Numbered from the stretch's first letter, positions 52,451-61,764 are shown. The stretch is 64,000 bases of DNA from Candidatus Binatia bacterium (GCA_035544215.1 DATKHY010000001.1:1-64000), one strand, 5' to 3'. The notes: generated by a model not told the origin, from the sequence alone. Numbers and translations: made by a program.

Positions 52451-53898
52451 CGCCGCAGCGGCTGCAGATCGAGCGCGGTCAAGTCCACGAGCGCGGCGGG
52501 CATGGTCGCGCCTGGATCGGTGAAACGGGACGCGCAGCCCACGATCGTCCCCTTGCAGCCCCAGACGTGACCGCTCTCGATCGCGACGTCCAGCCACGGC
52601 ATCCGCGCGCCGTACGCGGGCGGCTTCGGCGCTACCACCGTCACGTTGTCGAGCGTCTTGGCGGTCAGTTTGCTCGCGTCTTTCTTCGACTCTCCGGCAA
52701 TCAGCGCCCGAACGACGCTGCCGACCTTGCTCTCGTGGTAGGCGCGCGTGACGCGGTTCTGCTCCTCGACGAGCCGTTCGAAGCGCGCGAGCACGACGTC
52801 TCTCGGCAGTTGTTCCCAGCGCGCCGCGGGGGTGCCGCGCCGCGTCGAGTACATGAAGGTGAACGCGTTGGCAAATACGCCGGTGCGCACGTAATCGAGC
52901 GTCGCCTCGAAGTCGTCCTCCGTCTCACCGGGGAAGCCAACGATGATGTCGGTTGTGATCGCGCAGCCGGGGATCCGGCTGCGCAGCGACCGCACCTTCT
53001 CGTCGAAGCCGGCCAACGTGTACTTGCGATTCATCCGCCGCAGCAGCGCGTCGCTCGCGGATTGGAGCGGCAGATGGATTCGCGGATTGAGCCGCACGAT
53101 GCCGCCCAGATCCTCGACGATCTTCTCGGTGAAGTCCTTGGGGTGGGGCGAGATGAACGTGAGCCGCTCGAGTGCGGGCAGGCGCGCGACGTCGCGGCAG
53201 AGATCGCCGAAATCCGCCCCCGCCGCGTCGTGCCATGCATTGACCGTCTGCCCGACCAGGACGATCTCGCGAGCGCCCCGTGCGACGCGCTCCGCGGCCT
53301 CGCCGAGAATATCGGTTCGCGACCGATGGTCGAAGCGGCCGCGCACGTGCGGCACGATGCAGAACGTGCAGTAGTAGGAACAGCCTCGCTGGACCGTCAC
53401 GAACGCGCGCAGGTGCGAAAACTCGTCCGTCACGCCATCCGCCGTACCGCCCATCGCGAAGCGCAGCATGGAGACGCCCGTGTCATCCTGAGGGCGAGCT
53501 TGCCCTGAGCTCGTCGAAGGGCGCGGCGGAGCGTCTCGAAGGGCGAGGGACCAGGCCGCGAGTTGGTCGCCCAATCGCACGAGCTCGCGCGTGCCGAAAA
53601 CGGCGTCGACGTGCGGCGCCAGCGTCTGCATCCGATCACGGTCTTGCTCGGCCAAGCATCCCGTGACCACGAGGCGCAGCGACGGATCGCGGCGCTTGAG
53701 CGCGTTGAGATGATTCATGCGCCCGTACGCGCGGCGTTCCGCGCTGTCGCGAACGGTGCAGGTGTTGAGAATGACGACGTTCGCGTCCTCCACCGCGCGC
53801 GCCACGCTGTATCCGGCGTCGAGCGCTCTCTCGGCGATATACCGCGAGTCGGCCTCATTCATCTGACACCCGAAGGTCTCGATGTAAATGCTGGGCAT
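52447..53898 (-). CDS. miaB: tRNA-2-methylthio-N6-dimethylallyladenosine synthase
   Basis: A 483-residue methylthiotransferase. N-terminal UPF0004 domain with three cluster Cys (ETFGCQMNEADS, LNTCTVRDSAE, VTGCLAEQD), radical SAM domain with RGCSYYCTFCIVP, and a TRAM domain at the C-terminus. It thiomethylates i6A37 made by MiaA. Residues ~120-140 (around PRPSTSSGQARP) are an extra segment encoded by a repeat element, in frame. ATG 53898. Heads the miaB-mutS transcript and is divergent from der. Confidence 0.93.
   Translation of the reverse strand: MPSIYIETFGCQMNEADSRYIAERALDAGYSVARAVEDANVVILNTCTVRDSAERRAYGRMNHLNALKRRDPSLRLVVTGCLAEQDRDRMQTLAPHVDAVFGTRELVRLGDQLAAWSLALRDAPPRPSTSSGQARPQDDTGVSMLRFAMGGTADGVTDEFSHLRAFVTVQRGCSYYCTFCIVPHVRGRFDHRSRTDILGEAAERVARGAREIVLVGQTVNAWHDAAGADFGDLCRDVARLPALERLTFISPHPKDFTEKIVEDLGGIVRLNPRIHLPLQSASDALLRRMNRKYTLAGFDEKVRSLRSRIPGCAITTDIIVGFPGETEDDFEATLDYVRTGVFANAFTFMYSTRRGTPAARWEQLPRDVVLARFERLVEEQNRVTRAYHESKVGSVVRALIAGESKKDASKLTAKTLDNVTVVAPKPPAYGARMPWLDVAIESGHVWGCKGTIVGCASRFTDPGATMPAALVDLTALDLQPLRR
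53482..53541. repeat. REP-like repeat inserted in frame in miaB
   Basis: The stretch contains CCTGAG and GTCGAAGGGC modules and a partial inverted repeat (GAGCTTGCCCTGAGCTC), typical of dispersed palindromic repeats whose reading in protein genes gives the PSTSSGQ string. Related pieces occur at about 44042-44067 and 61727-61764. It adds roughly 20 residues between the N-terminal and radical SAM domains of MiaB. Confidence 0.7.
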
Positions 53899-53969
53899 GT
53901 CCTTCGATTGCGCAGTTCGCTCGACGCCTCGGCCGTTCCGGCCCGGGTCTCGCTCGGCCGGGTTGCGAA

Positions 53970-55367
53970 GTGAGCCGGGTGCACGAGCTCGGGAAGCCCC
54001 GAAACGACGGGGCGCTCCGGCCCGCCACCGTCGCCATCGTTGGGCGGCCGAACGTGGGGAAGAGCGCGCTTTTCAACCGCCTGATCGGCCGGCGTGTGGC
54101 GATCGTCGAGGACACTCCGGGCGTGACCCGCGATCGTTTGTACGCTCTCTGCGACTGGCGTGGCCGCGTCTTCAGCCTGGTCGACACCGCCGGCATAGAT
54201 CCGACCGCCGCCGTCGCCCACGGCGCCGCGCTTGCTGAAGCGACCCGCCGGCAGGCCGAAGCCGCGGCCGAAGAGGCCGACGTCGTCCTCATGGTCGTAG
54301 ACGCCCAAACCGGCCTCCACGCGCTCGACGATGACGTCGCACGCATCCTGCGGCACAAACGCCGGCCCATCGTGCTGGTCGCCAATAAGGCGGAAGCCGA
54401 GAGCGCCGCGACGAGCGTTCCCGCCGAGTTTGGGCGGCTGGGTTTCGGCGAGGCGGTCGCGGTGTCAGCGATCCACGGCGAGGGCACTGGAGACCTGCTC
54501 GACCGCATCGTCGACCTCTTGCCGCCGGAGAGCGCCGACGCGTCCGTTGAGGGCGAGCTCGCGTTGGCCGTGATCGGGCGCCCGAACGTCGGCAAGAGCT
54601 CGCTGGTCAACGCACTGCTCGGCGAGGAACGCGCGCTGGTTTCCGCTGCGCCGGGAACGACGCGCGACGCGATCGACACGCAGTTCGATTGGCAGGGGCG
54701 TTCTTTTCGGCTGGTCGACACCGCGGGCGTGCGCAAGAAGCCCGAGGCACACGGCGCGATCGAGTACTACGCCGCGCTGCGTTCGCTCGGCGCGATAGCG
54801 CGCTGCGACGTCGCGCTGCTTGTCTTCGATTCGATGACCGGCATCCTGGCGCAGGACCGCCGGCTGGCCGGCATCGCGATCGAAGAACGTAAGGCTCTCG
54901 TCGTCGTCGGCAATAAGTGGGATCTCGTGCGCGAGCAGAGCGGCGACTTCAACCAGGCGGAGCTGACCGAAGCCGTGCGCGAGGCCCTCCCGTTCGCATC
55001 GTTCGCACCGATCACGTTCTTGTCGGCCAAGACGCACCGCCGACTGGGGAGCCTGATGCCCATCGTCGCAGGGGTGGCCGAGAATCTCGACCGGCGCGTG
55101 CCCACGCCGCAACTCAACACGACCGTCCGCGACGCCATCATCGCCCACCCGCCCTCCACGGTGAGCGGCCGCGTCCTGCGCGTCTACTACGCGTCGCAGC
55201 CCGCAACGCATCCGCCGATCGTCGTGTTGCATTGCAACGATCCCGATCTCGTCCAGGCGCACTATCGCCGATTCCTGGAGAACGTCATCCGCCGGCACTT
55301 CGACTTCGAAGGCGTTCCATTAACCCTGCGCTTCGTCGCCCGCCGCGAGCTAAAGGAGCCGGAGTGA
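53970..55367 (+). CDS. der: Ribosome assembly GTPase Der (EngA)
   Basis: A 465-residue protein with two GTPase domains: GRPNVGKSALFNRLI..DTPGVTRDR..DTAGI..NKAE (~20-180) and GRPNVGKSSLVNALL..AAPGTTRDAID..DTAGV..NKWD (~200-375), then the KH-like C-terminal domain (ARRELKEPE end). It acts in 50S assembly. GTG 53970; another in-frame GTG four codons on is possible. It starts the der-plsY-efp run. Confidence 0.95.
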   Translation: MSRVHELGKPRNDGALRPATVAIVGRPNVGKSALFNRLIGRRVAIVEDTPGVTRDRLYALCDWRGRVFSLVDTAGIDPTAAVAHGAALAEATRRQAEAAAEEADVVLMVVDAQTGLHALDDDVARILRHKRRPIVLVANKAEAESAATSVPAEFGRLGFGEAVAVSAIHGEGTGDLLDRIVDLLPPESADASVEGELALAVIGRPNVGKSSLVNALLGEERALVSAAPGTTRDAIDTQFDWQGRSFRLVDTAGVRKKPEAHGAIEYYAALRSLGAIARCDVALLVFDSMTGILAQDRRLAGIAIEERKALVVVGNKWDLVREQSGDFNQAELTEAVREALPFASFAPITFLSAKTHRRLGSLMPIVAGVAENLDRRVPTPQLNTTVRDAIIAHPPSTVSGRVLRVYYASQPATHPPIVVLHCNDPDLVQAHYRRFLENVIRRHFDFEGVPLTLRFVARRELKEPE

Positions 55368-56074
55368 GCGATATCGGACTCTCGGACTCCGTCGGCTTCT
55401 CGATCATGCTAACCGTGATCGCGATCGTCGTCGCGACATTCATCGGCGCGTTCCTGATCGGCTCGATTCCGTTCGGCTACATCATCGGCCGCCTGTTCTA
55501 TCGCACCGACATCCGCGGACAGGGGTCGGGCAACATCGGAGCGATGAACGCTCTGCGGACGCTCGGCGCGGCGGGAGCGATCGCGGTGCTCCTGCTCGAC
55601 GCGGCCAAGGGCTTCGGGCCGACCCTCTGGGCGCAGGATTTCTTCCGCGGGCATCTCGACCTCGAGAACTTTCCGCCGTCGGACCAGCTAATGGGCAGCC
55701 TCGTCGCCACGGGCGCCATCCTCGGCCATTGCTTCTCGCCGTGGCTGCGCTTCCGCGGCGGCAAGGGGGTCGCCACGTCGTTCGGCGCCGTGTTCGCGTT
55801 GAGCTGGCCCGCGGGCATCGTCGCCGTTAGCGGATGGATCGCGGGCGCGGCCTTGACGCGGTATTCTTCCTTCGGCTCGCTGCTCGGCAGCGCGCTCGCG
55901 CCCATCGCGATATACGGCTTCACTCGCTCGCTCCCGGAAACGGCGTACGGGCTCGTGGCGGCGGTAATCATCTTCGTTCGTCATCGCGACAACATCGCTC
56001 GCTTACAGGCGGGAACGGAGAGTCCCATCGGCAAGGGCTCGCGTTCCCGCGGCCCGTACTCTCAGCACCCATGA
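55364..56074 (+). CDS. plsY: Acyl-phosphate glycerol-3-phosphate acyltransferase
   Basis: A 236-residue membrane enzyme. Conserved PlsY motifs: GSIPFGYIIGRLFY, RGQGSGNIGAMNALRTLG, and FRGGKGVATSFGA, then VFVRHRDNI-type end (FVRHRDNIARL). It makes lysophosphatidic acid from acyl phosphate at the inner membrane. GTG 55364 overlaps the der stop (GTGA) with AAAGGAG upstream. About 30 residues longer at the N-terminus than many PlsY proteins. Confidence 0.92.
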   Translation: MSDIGLSDSVGFSIMLTVIAIVVATFIGAFLIGSIPFGYIIGRLFYRTDIRGQGSGNIGAMNALRTLGAAGAIAVLLLDAAKGFGPTLWAQDFFRGHLDLENFPPSDQLMGSLVATGAILGHCFSPWLRFRGGKGVATSFGAVFALSWPAGIVAVSGWIAGAALTRYSSFGSLLGSALAPIAIYGFTRSLPETAYGLVAAVIIFVRHRDNIARLQAGTESPIGKGSRSRGPYSQHP

Positions 56075-56631
56075 TTTCCTCAAACGATCTCCGCAACGGC
56101 GTGACCATCATCGTGGACGGTCAGCTCTGGACCGTAATCGAGTTTCTGCACGTCAAGCCGGGAAAGGGATCGGCCTTCGTGCGAACCCGGCTGAAGAACG
56201 TCAAGACCGGCACGACGTTGGAGCGAACGTTTCGTGCTGGGGAAAAACTCGAGCGCGCGATGGTGGACAACCGCCAGATGCAGATGCTTTACAACGATGC
56301 GGACGGTTATCACTTCATGGACCAGCAGACGTTCGAGAACGTGACGCTTCAACGCGACCTGATCGGCGATCCCGCGGACTTCTTGAAGGACGGAATGGTC
56401 GTCGACATGCAGTTCCACGACGGCACGCCCATCGGCGTCGATCTGCCCGCGCACGTCGAGCTGAAGATCGTTGAGACCGATCCCGGCTTCCGCGGCGATA
56501 CCGCCACGAACACGACCAAGCCTGCTCGACTCGAAACCGGCGCGACCGTCAACGTTCCGCTCTTCGTCGAAGCCGGCGACGTCATCCGCATCGACACGCG
56601 CGACCGCCGGTACATCGGGCGATCGAACTAA
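56071..56631 (+). CDS. efp: Elongation factor P
   Basis: A 186-residue EF-P with three beta-barrel domains. The modification loop is HVKPGKGSAFVRTRLKN, with the Lys at the tip where beta-lysyl or other modification takes place in many species. The C-terminal block GDVIRIDTRDRRYIGR is typical. It relieves stalling at polyproline. ATG 56071 overlaps the plsY stop (ATGA). No epmA/B genes are nearby. Confidence 0.95.
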   Translation: MISSNDLRNGVTIIVDGQLWTVIEFLHVKPGKGSAFVRTRLKNVKTGTTLERTFRAGEKLERAMVDNRQMQMLYNDADGYHFMDQQTFENVTLQRDLIGDPADFLKDGMVVDMQFHDGTPIGVDLPAHVELKIVETDPGFRGDTATNTTKPARLETGATVNVPLFVEAGDVIRIDTRDRRYIGRSN

Positions 56632-56693
56632 GCCACCTTCGTTTCCCCCTAGAGCTGTTTTTCGTCGCGTTTGCGGCGAGCATCTTCGGTTCG

Positions 56694-57407
56694 ATGGTCG
56701 GGCTCGGCGGCGGCTTCGTGCTCGTTCCGCTGCTGCGTTTGCTGCTCGGGTTTTCACCCGCCGACGCGGCCGGCACGTCGCTCGTCTTGATCGTCGCCAA
56801 CAGCGCGAGCGGTGCGTTAACCTACCTCCTCCATCAGCGCGTCCACTTAAAGATCGGGCTGCTGATCGCGCTCGGCGCGCTTCCCAGCAGCGTCTTCGGA
56901 GCGGTGCTATCGTTGCACATTCCGGCCCGCATCTTCGACGTGCTGCTCGCGATCTTGCTGATCGGTGTGGCCGTCGACATGGCGTGGAATGCGGAGCGGC
57001 GCATGGCCGGGCGACCCGAGCCGCATCGCATTCACGAGATCAAGGGCATGTCCTACCGCGGCGCGCTCGGCCTCGGCTTCGTGGTCGGAATATTCCTGAG
57101 CCTGTTCGGGCTGGGAGGCGGAATCATTTTAGTTCCGGCGTTCCTCTATTTTTCGGAGCTGCCGGCTCACGCGATCAGCGCGACGTCGCAATTCGCAATC
57201 CTGCTCGCCTCGCCGCCCGGTTTGATCACGCACATCCTCCAGCGCGACGTCGTCGGGTCCGACGTCGTGCCGCTCGTCGCCGGCGGCCTGCTAGGCGGCC
57301 CCATCGGCGCGCGATTCTCGCTGCGCCTGCGATCGCCGCAGCTCTTGATCGTCGTCGCGATCGCGCTCGTGATCGCCGCCGTCACGCTCGTTTGGCGTCA
57401 GCTCTAA
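56694..57407 (+). CDS. TauE/SafE-family membrane transporter
   Basis: A 237-residue protein from ATG 56694 with about seven helices and the internal repeat of the TauE family: GLGGGFVLVPLLRLLLG near the start and FGLGGGIILVPAFLYF in the middle, each followed by A-x-x-T-S. The first helix clearly extends upstream (ELFFVAFAASIFGS), but no ATG, GTG or TTG lies there in frame; CTG 56655 could be the real start. Substrates of relatives are sulfite, sulfoacetate or similar anions. Confidence 0.78.
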   Translation: MVGLGGGFVLVPLLRLLLGFSPADAAGTSLVLIVANSASGALTYLLHQRVHLKIGLLIALGALPSSVFGAVLSLHIPARIFDVLLAILLIGVAVDMAWNAERRMAGRPEPHRIHEIKGMSYRGALGLGFVVGIFLSLFGLGGGIILVPAFLYFSELPAHAISATSQFAILLASPPGLITHILQRDVVGSDVVPLVAGGLLGGPIGARFSLRLRSPQLLIVVAIALVIAAVTLVWRQL

Positions 57408-57424
57408 CCTAAGCGCGCCGGAGC

Positions 57425-58852
57425 CTACCGTGGGGCCGTCATCTCTTTCGGCACGACGATGCGGTCGTATTCCGCCTCGGTCACGTGCCCGAGCGAGAGC
57501 GCCGCGCTCCTGAGGGTCGTCTTCTCGTGATGAGCCTTCTTGGCGATCTCGGCGGCCTTGTCGTAACCGATGTGCGGCGATAGCGCCGTAACGACCATCA
57601 GCGACTCGTCGAGGTAGCGCTTGATCTGATCCTCGTTGGCTTGCAGTCCTTCCACTGCGTGCTCACGGAACATCGTGCACGCGTCGCGGAGGAGCGTCGT
57701 CGAATGCAGGAAATTGTAGATCATCACCGGGTTGAAGACGTTGAGCTCGAAGTTGCCCTGCGATGCGCCGAAGCTGACCGCGAGATCGTTTCCATAGACC
57801 TGCACGCACACCATCGTCATCGCCTCGGATTGCGTTGGGTTGACCTTCCCGGGCATGATGGAGCTGCCGGGCTCGTTCTCGGGGAGCACGAGCTCGCCGA
57901 TTCCCGCGCGCGGCCCCGACGCGAGCCAACGGATGTCGTTAGCAATTTTCATCAGCGCCGCGGCGAGCATCTTGAGCGCGCCGGACGCAAACACGAAGTC
58001 GTCGTGCGAAGCCAGCGCCGTGAATTTGTTGGGGTGCGAACGGAACGGCAGCCCCGTCAGCTCGGCGATCTTACGCGCGGTCCGCTCGCCGAACTCCGGA
58101 TGGGCGTTGAGCCCGGTCCCGACGGCGGTCCCCCCGATCGCGAGGTCGTAGAGCGGCCGCAACGCCTCCTTGCAGGCCGTCATCGCGCGATCCAGCTGAG
58201 TGACGTAGCCGGAGAACTCTTGCCCGAGGGTGAGCGGCGTTGCGTCCTGCAGGTGCGTCCGCCCGACCTTGACGATGTGCGACCACGCCTTCGCCTTGTC
58301 ATTGAGCGCGTCGCGCAGTGCCTCGACCGCCGGGAGCATCTCCGCCATCCCCTGCGCTCCCGCGACGTGCATCGCAGTGGGGAACGTGTCGTTGGACGAC
58401 TGTGACATGTTCACGTGATCGTTGGGATGCACCGGCTTTTTGGAGCCCATCTCGCCGCCCGCGAGCTCGATGGCACGGTTCGAGATCACTTCGTTGACGT
58501 TCATGTTCGTCTGCGTGCCCGAACCCGTCTGCCACACGCGCAGTGGGAAGTGCGCGTCCAGCTCGCCCGCGATGACCTCATCGGCGGCCGCGACGATGAG
58601 CCGCGTTCGCTCCGCGTCGAGTTTCCCAAGCTCGCGATTGACGAGCGCCGCAGCCTTCTTGAGCAGAGCCATCGCGTGGACGACCTGTCTCGGCATGACG
58701 TCGCGCGGCCACGCGCCGTCGCCGATGTCGAAGTGGACCAGCGAGCGCGCCGACTGCGCGCCGTAATACTTGCCGGCAGGAACGTCGATCTTGCCCATCG
58801 AGTCGGACTCGACTCGCGTGGTTGCCTTCTCGGCCGTCTTCATACTCGTCAT
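57425..58852 (-). CDS. fumC: Fumarate hydratase class II
   Basis: A 475-residue fumarase. The catalytic signature [16 protein letters not shown] is intact, with [19 protein letters not shown] and [14 protein letters not shown] upstream. Converts fumarate to malate in the TCA cycle; needs no iron-sulfur cluster. ATG 58852 (or 58843) is preferred; a longer frame would overlap the SprT-like gene. Confidence 0.94.
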   Translation of the reverse strand: MTSMKTAEKATTRVESDSMGKIDVPAGKYYGAQSARSLVHFDIGDGAWPRDVMPRQVVHAMALLKKAAALVNRELGKLDAERTRLIVAAADEVIAGELDAHFPLRVWQTGSGTQTNMNVNEVISNRAIELAGGEMGSKKPVHPNDHVNMSQSSNDTFPTAMHVAGAQGMAEMLPAVEALRDALNDKAKAWSHIVKVGRTHLQDATPLTLGQEFSGYVTQLDRAMTACKEALRPLYDLAIGGTAVGTGLNAHPEFGERTARKIAELTGLPFRSHPNKFTALASHDDFVFASGALKMLAAALMKIANDIRWLASGPRAGIGELVLPENEPGSSIMPGKVNPTQSEAMTMVCVQVYGNDLAVSFGASQGNFELNVFNPVMIYNFLHSTTLLRDACTMFREHAVEGLQANEDQIKRYLDESLMVVTALSPHIGYDKAAEIAKKAHHEKTTLRSAALSLGHVTEAEYDRIVVPKEMTAPR

Positions 58853-58874
58853 AGCGCCCGCGTCTTCGTCACCA

Positions 58875-59423
58875 CTATCCGCCTTTCCGGGCGGCGCGCA
58901 GTACGTCAATTGTCGTTCCCGCGGCGCGCATCTCGACGATCTCGTAGATCGTCAGGGGATAGCGCGCGTCGAAGCCGCGTTTGTTGCAGCGCGGGCAGCT
59001 CGAGGGCTTGCGCGGGCGGTTGCGGCGTAACGCCTCGAAGGCGCACCCTTCGCAGCGAAGGATGTAGCGCTTACTCGATTCCTTGGTCGGCGCAACGCTG
59101 CCGAGGTCGTGGTAGATCGAGTCCAGGCCGCAATCGCGCAGCTTTCGCTTGAAGCGCGCGCCGTGTCCCGCGTCGCGGAATTTGGCGAAGCACCACGCGT
59201 GCACCATCTCGTGGAGCAGCGTGTCGGTCAGCGCCTCGGGGTGCTGTCGAAAATGCTTCGGTGAGAGCTCGATCAGCATCGGTCGCGACCCGTACGTGAT
59301 GCGGCCCGCCGAATTCGAGAAGCGCGCGTTGTAGCGGATCCGGCAGTCGGGCACCTCTCCGTTGAAGAACTGGTAGTTCAAGCGGGCGAAGATCAACTGC
59401 AGGTCGGCTTCCGTATGCAACAC
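58875..59423 (-). CDS. SprT-like zinc metalloprotease domain protein
   Basis: A 182-residue protein. The zinc protease motif is LLHEMVHAW (HExxH) with a third ligand in GHGARF. A C-terminal zinc ribbon has CEGCAF and CPRCNKRGF. Eukaryotic Spartan relatives digest DNA-protein crosslinks; bacterial SprT proteins are poorly understood. GTG 59423. Lies 22 bases before fumC on the same strand and is divergent from the TPR gene. Confidence 0.82.
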   Translation of the reverse strand: MLHTEADLQLIFARLNYQFFNGEVPDCRIRYNARFSNSAGRITYGSRPMLIELSPKHFRQHPEALTDTLLHEMVHAWCFAKFRDAGHGARFKRKLRDCGLDSIYHDLGSVAPTKESSKRYILRCEGCAFEALRRNRPRKPSSCPRCNKRGFDARYPLTIYEIVEMRAAGTTIDVLRAARKGG

Positions 59424-59463
59424 GCTAAAAGATTTCGTTCGCCGCGCGTCTAACCGACTCTTC

Positions 59464-59880
59464 GTGCCGTCGGATGCCTCTGGTGGACTGCCTCCTCGGA
59501 TCTACGTTCCGATCGTCGTCGTGATCGGAGCGATTTTTCTGTGCACGATGGCGTATCTCGTCGCCGTCGGCTTCGGCGTCACGGGATCGGTGTTCGGTAA
59601 GGCCGCGTCCTCGCAAGCGGCCATTACGCGGCAGGGTTCGCAAAACGCGGTCGAGGGCGGTCCTCCGGCGCCGGTCGTCGCCGCACTGCAGACGCTGCGC
59701 AGGCGGATCGCTGCGCACCCCAACGACGACGTCGCGCTCACGCAGCTGGGCGACATGTATCTCGCCGCAAACAAGTTCGAGCAGGCGATCCCGCTGTACG
59801 AGCGCGCCTTACGCGCGAATCCGCACAACGTCGCCGCGCAGACGGGCCTGGCCCAGGCGCGCGAGGCGCTTGGCAAGTGA
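59464..59880 (+). CDS. Membrane-anchored TPR protein
   Basis: A 138-residue protein. GTG 59464. Residues ~14-38 are a membrane helix (VPIVVVIGAIFLCTMAYLVAVGFGV). Residues ~70-135 hold two TPR units (DDVALTQLGDMYLAANKFEQAI and LYERALRANPHNVAAQTGLAQ). It resembles the C-terminal part of CcmI/NrfG-type assembly proteins, but no cytochrome genes are near. The stop overlaps the next start as GTGA. Confidence 0.7.
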   Translation: MPSDASGGLPPRIYVPIVVVIGAIFLCTMAYLVAVGFGVTGSVFGKAASSQAAITRQGSQNAVEGGPPAPVVAALQTLRRRIAAHPNDDVALTQLGDMYLAANKFEQAIPLYERALRANPHNVAAQTGLAQAREALGK

Positions 59881-60710
59881 AGGTTTACATCTCGTGCGAC
59901 ATGGAGGGAACGGCAGGGGTCTGTTCCTGGAAGCAGGTCGATCCCGGCGACGCTCACGAGTATCCCGTCTTCCGCCGCTACATGACGCGCGAGGTGCGCG
60001 CGGCAATCGAGGGAGCGCGGGATGCGGGAGCCCGCCGCGTGCTCGTCAACGATTCGCATTGGTCGATGCGGAATCTCCTGTTCGACGAGCTGCCTGACGA
60101 CGACGACCTGCGCGTCATCTCCGGCGCGCCCAAGCCGTGGAGCATGGCGTCGGGCATCGATTCCGGAGTCGACGCCGCGTTCTTCACCGGCTACCACGCG
60201 CGGGCCGGCGAGGCGGCAACGCTCGCGCACACCTACTCCGACGACGTCTACTGCGTGAGTGTCAACGGCACGCGCTGCAGCGAGGCACTGCTCAACGCCG
60301 CACTCGCGGGCAGCTTCGGCGTGCCGGTCGTCCTCATCACCGGCGACCGAACGATCGTCCAGGAGACGACGAAGGCGCTGCCGTGGGCGGTCGGCGTGGC
60401 CGTAAAGGAAGCCATCGGGTACACTTCGGTAAACTCGATGACGCCGCGGCAGGCGCAGGACGCGATTCGGGCCGGTGCGCGCGAGGCGATCGGTCGCGTC
60501 GATCGCGCGTCGCCGTTTCACTTCGAGCCGCCCTTCGAGCTGACGATCGAGACTGCGCAGGTCGAGCACGCCGACTTCATCGAGCTGATGCCCGGATTCG
60601 TGCGGATCGGAGGGCGCGCGGTGCGGTTCGCCGGCACCGAATACGTCGCGGTCTTCGAAGCCTTCGTCGCCGCGACGCGCATCGCAGCCGCCGCTAATCC
60701 GATCGCCTGA
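59877..60710 (+). CDS. M55-family D-aminopeptidase 1 (DppA-like)
   Basis: A 277-residue zinc peptidase. Ligand motifs of DppA are present: CDMEG (Asp-x-Glu), NDSHWSMRN (His), FTGYHARAG (His) and CSEALLNAALAG (Glu). DppA of Bacillus hydrolyses D-Ala-D-Ala and forms a decamer. In this copy the usual NDGHGPMRN loop is changed to Ser-His-Trp-Ser, which may alter the specificity. GTG 59877 overlaps the TPR gene. Confidence 0.85.
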   Translation: MKVYISCDMEGTAGVCSWKQVDPGDAHEYPVFRRYMTREVRAAIEGARDAGARRVLVNDSHWSMRNLLFDELPDDDDLRVISGAPKPWSMASGIDSGVDAAFFTGYHARAGEAATLAHTYSDDVYCVSVNGTRCSEALLNAALAGSFGVPVVLITGDRTIVQETTKALPWAVGVAVKEAIGYTSVNSMTPRQAQDAIRAGAREAIGRVDRASPFHFEPPFELTIETAQVEHADFIELMPGFVRIGGRAVRFAGTEYVAVFEAFVAATRIAAAANPIA

Positions 60711-60714
60711 CGCG

Positions 60715-61539
60715 ATGCGGATCTATATCTCGAGCGACATGGAGGGCGTCGCCGGCGTCTGCGCTTGGGAGCAGACCGACGCGCGCACACCGCATCCCGA
60801 CTACTCCATCTACCGGCGCTACTCCACGCACGAGGTGCGCAGCGCCATCGAGGGCGCCCGCGCCGGCGGCGCGACCGGCGTTCTCGTCAACGACGGTCAC
60901 GGCCCGATGCGCAACGTGCTGCTCGACGATCTGCCGGAAGACGTGCGCGTCGTCTTCGGCAATCGCAAGCCGTTTTCGATGGTGCAGGATGCCGACGGCG
61001 GGTTCGGCGGCGCGTTTTTCGTCGGATATCACGGTGGGGCCGGAGCGGCGGACGCCGTGCTGTGTCACACCTACACGCCGTCGGTCATCTACGAGGCTCG
61101 TCTCAATGGCGTGGCGTGCAGCGAGGCAACGATCAACGCCGCGCTGCTCGGCTACTACGGCGTGCCGCTGCTGCTCGTGACGGGCGATCGAACGACCGTC
61201 GAAGACGTTCGCGGTCAGATGCCGTGGGTTCGCGGCGTCGCGGTCAAGGAGTCGATCGGGAACCGCGCGGCCGCCTCGATGACGCCGGCCGCCGCCCGTC
61301 GCGCGATTCGCAGCGCGGCCGAACAGGCGGTTCGCGACGCCGCGAGCGCTCAGATCTTCCGCTTCGAGCCGCCGGTCGTGCTCGACGTACAACTCGTCAG
61401 CGCTGCACAGGCGCACCTCGTCGCCACCATCCCGAGCTTCGAACGCACGGGTTCGCGGAGCGTGCGTTTCGTACACGACGATTTCGCGCTGATATTCAAG
61501 GCATTCGTCGCGACCTGGCGCCTCGGCGCCCAAGCGTAA
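60715..61539 (+). CDS. M55-family D-aminopeptidase 2 (DppA-like)
   Basis: A 274-residue paralogue of the preceding gene with the consensus loop NDGHGPMRN, SDMEG, FVGYHGGAG and CSEATINAALLG. ATG 60715 is four bases after the previous stop, so the two are a tandem duplication on one transcript and might form mixed rings. Probable role in D-amino-acid peptide recycling. Confidence 0.87.
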   Translation: MRIYISSDMEGVAGVCAWEQTDARTPHPDYSIYRRYSTHEVRSAIEGARAGGATGVLVNDGHGPMRNVLLDDLPEDVRVVFGNRKPFSMVQDADGGFGGAFFVGYHGGAGAADAVLCHTYTPSVIYEARLNGVACSEATINAALLGYYGVPLLLVTGDRTTVEDVRGQMPWVRGVAVKESIGNRAAASMTPAAARRAIRSAAEQAVRDAASAQIFRFEPPVVLDVQLVSAAQAHLVATIPSFERTGSRSVRFVHDDFALIFKAFVATWRLGAQA

Positions 61540-61557
61540 AGAGGTAGCGCTAGCGCT

Positions 61558-61705
61558 GAGAGGCTCGCAGCCCCGCAGCGAGGCGTGCGACTTTTCCGCA
61601 AAAGACAGGATGTCGTATTCCTTTGGTGTTGCGGAAAAGCGCGCGAGCAGGAGCCCACACGGATGTGGGCGACGAGCGTCCGAGTCGCGGGGCTACGAGC
61701 CTCTC
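61558..61705 (+). ncRNA. Nested-hairpin intergenic element, candidate structured RNA
   Basis: A 148-nt unit closed by GAGAGGCTCG-C-AGCCCCGC (61558-61576) pairing with GCGGGGCT-A-CGAGCCTCTC (61687-61705): 18 pairs with one mismatch. Inside are CTTTTCCGCAA/TTGCGGAAAAG (61591-61601 and 61629-61639) and two small hairpins exposing GGA: GACA-GGA-TGTC (61604-61614) and GCCCACA-CGGA-TGTGGGC (61653-61670). GGA in hairpin loops is what CsrA/RsmA proteins bind. It lies 18 bases after the second peptidase gene and could be a 3' UTR, a small RNA or a mobile palindromic unit. Strand is a guess. Confidence 0.5.
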
Positions 61706-61726
61706 GCGCGTTACGTTATCGCGGCG

Positions 61727-61764
61727 TCATCCTTCCCTTCGACTCGCTACGCTCGCTCAGGATA
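61727..61764. repeat. REP-like palindromic repeat
   Basis: Contains CCTTCGACTCGCTACG followed by CTCGCTCAGGAT, a half of the same TTCGAC/CTCAGGAT repeat family seen in miaB. Intergenic here. Confidence 0.6.

Noticed and set aside
58853-58909. Longer N-terminus for fumC
   Set aside because: It overlaps the SprT-like gene and has no fumarase similarity.
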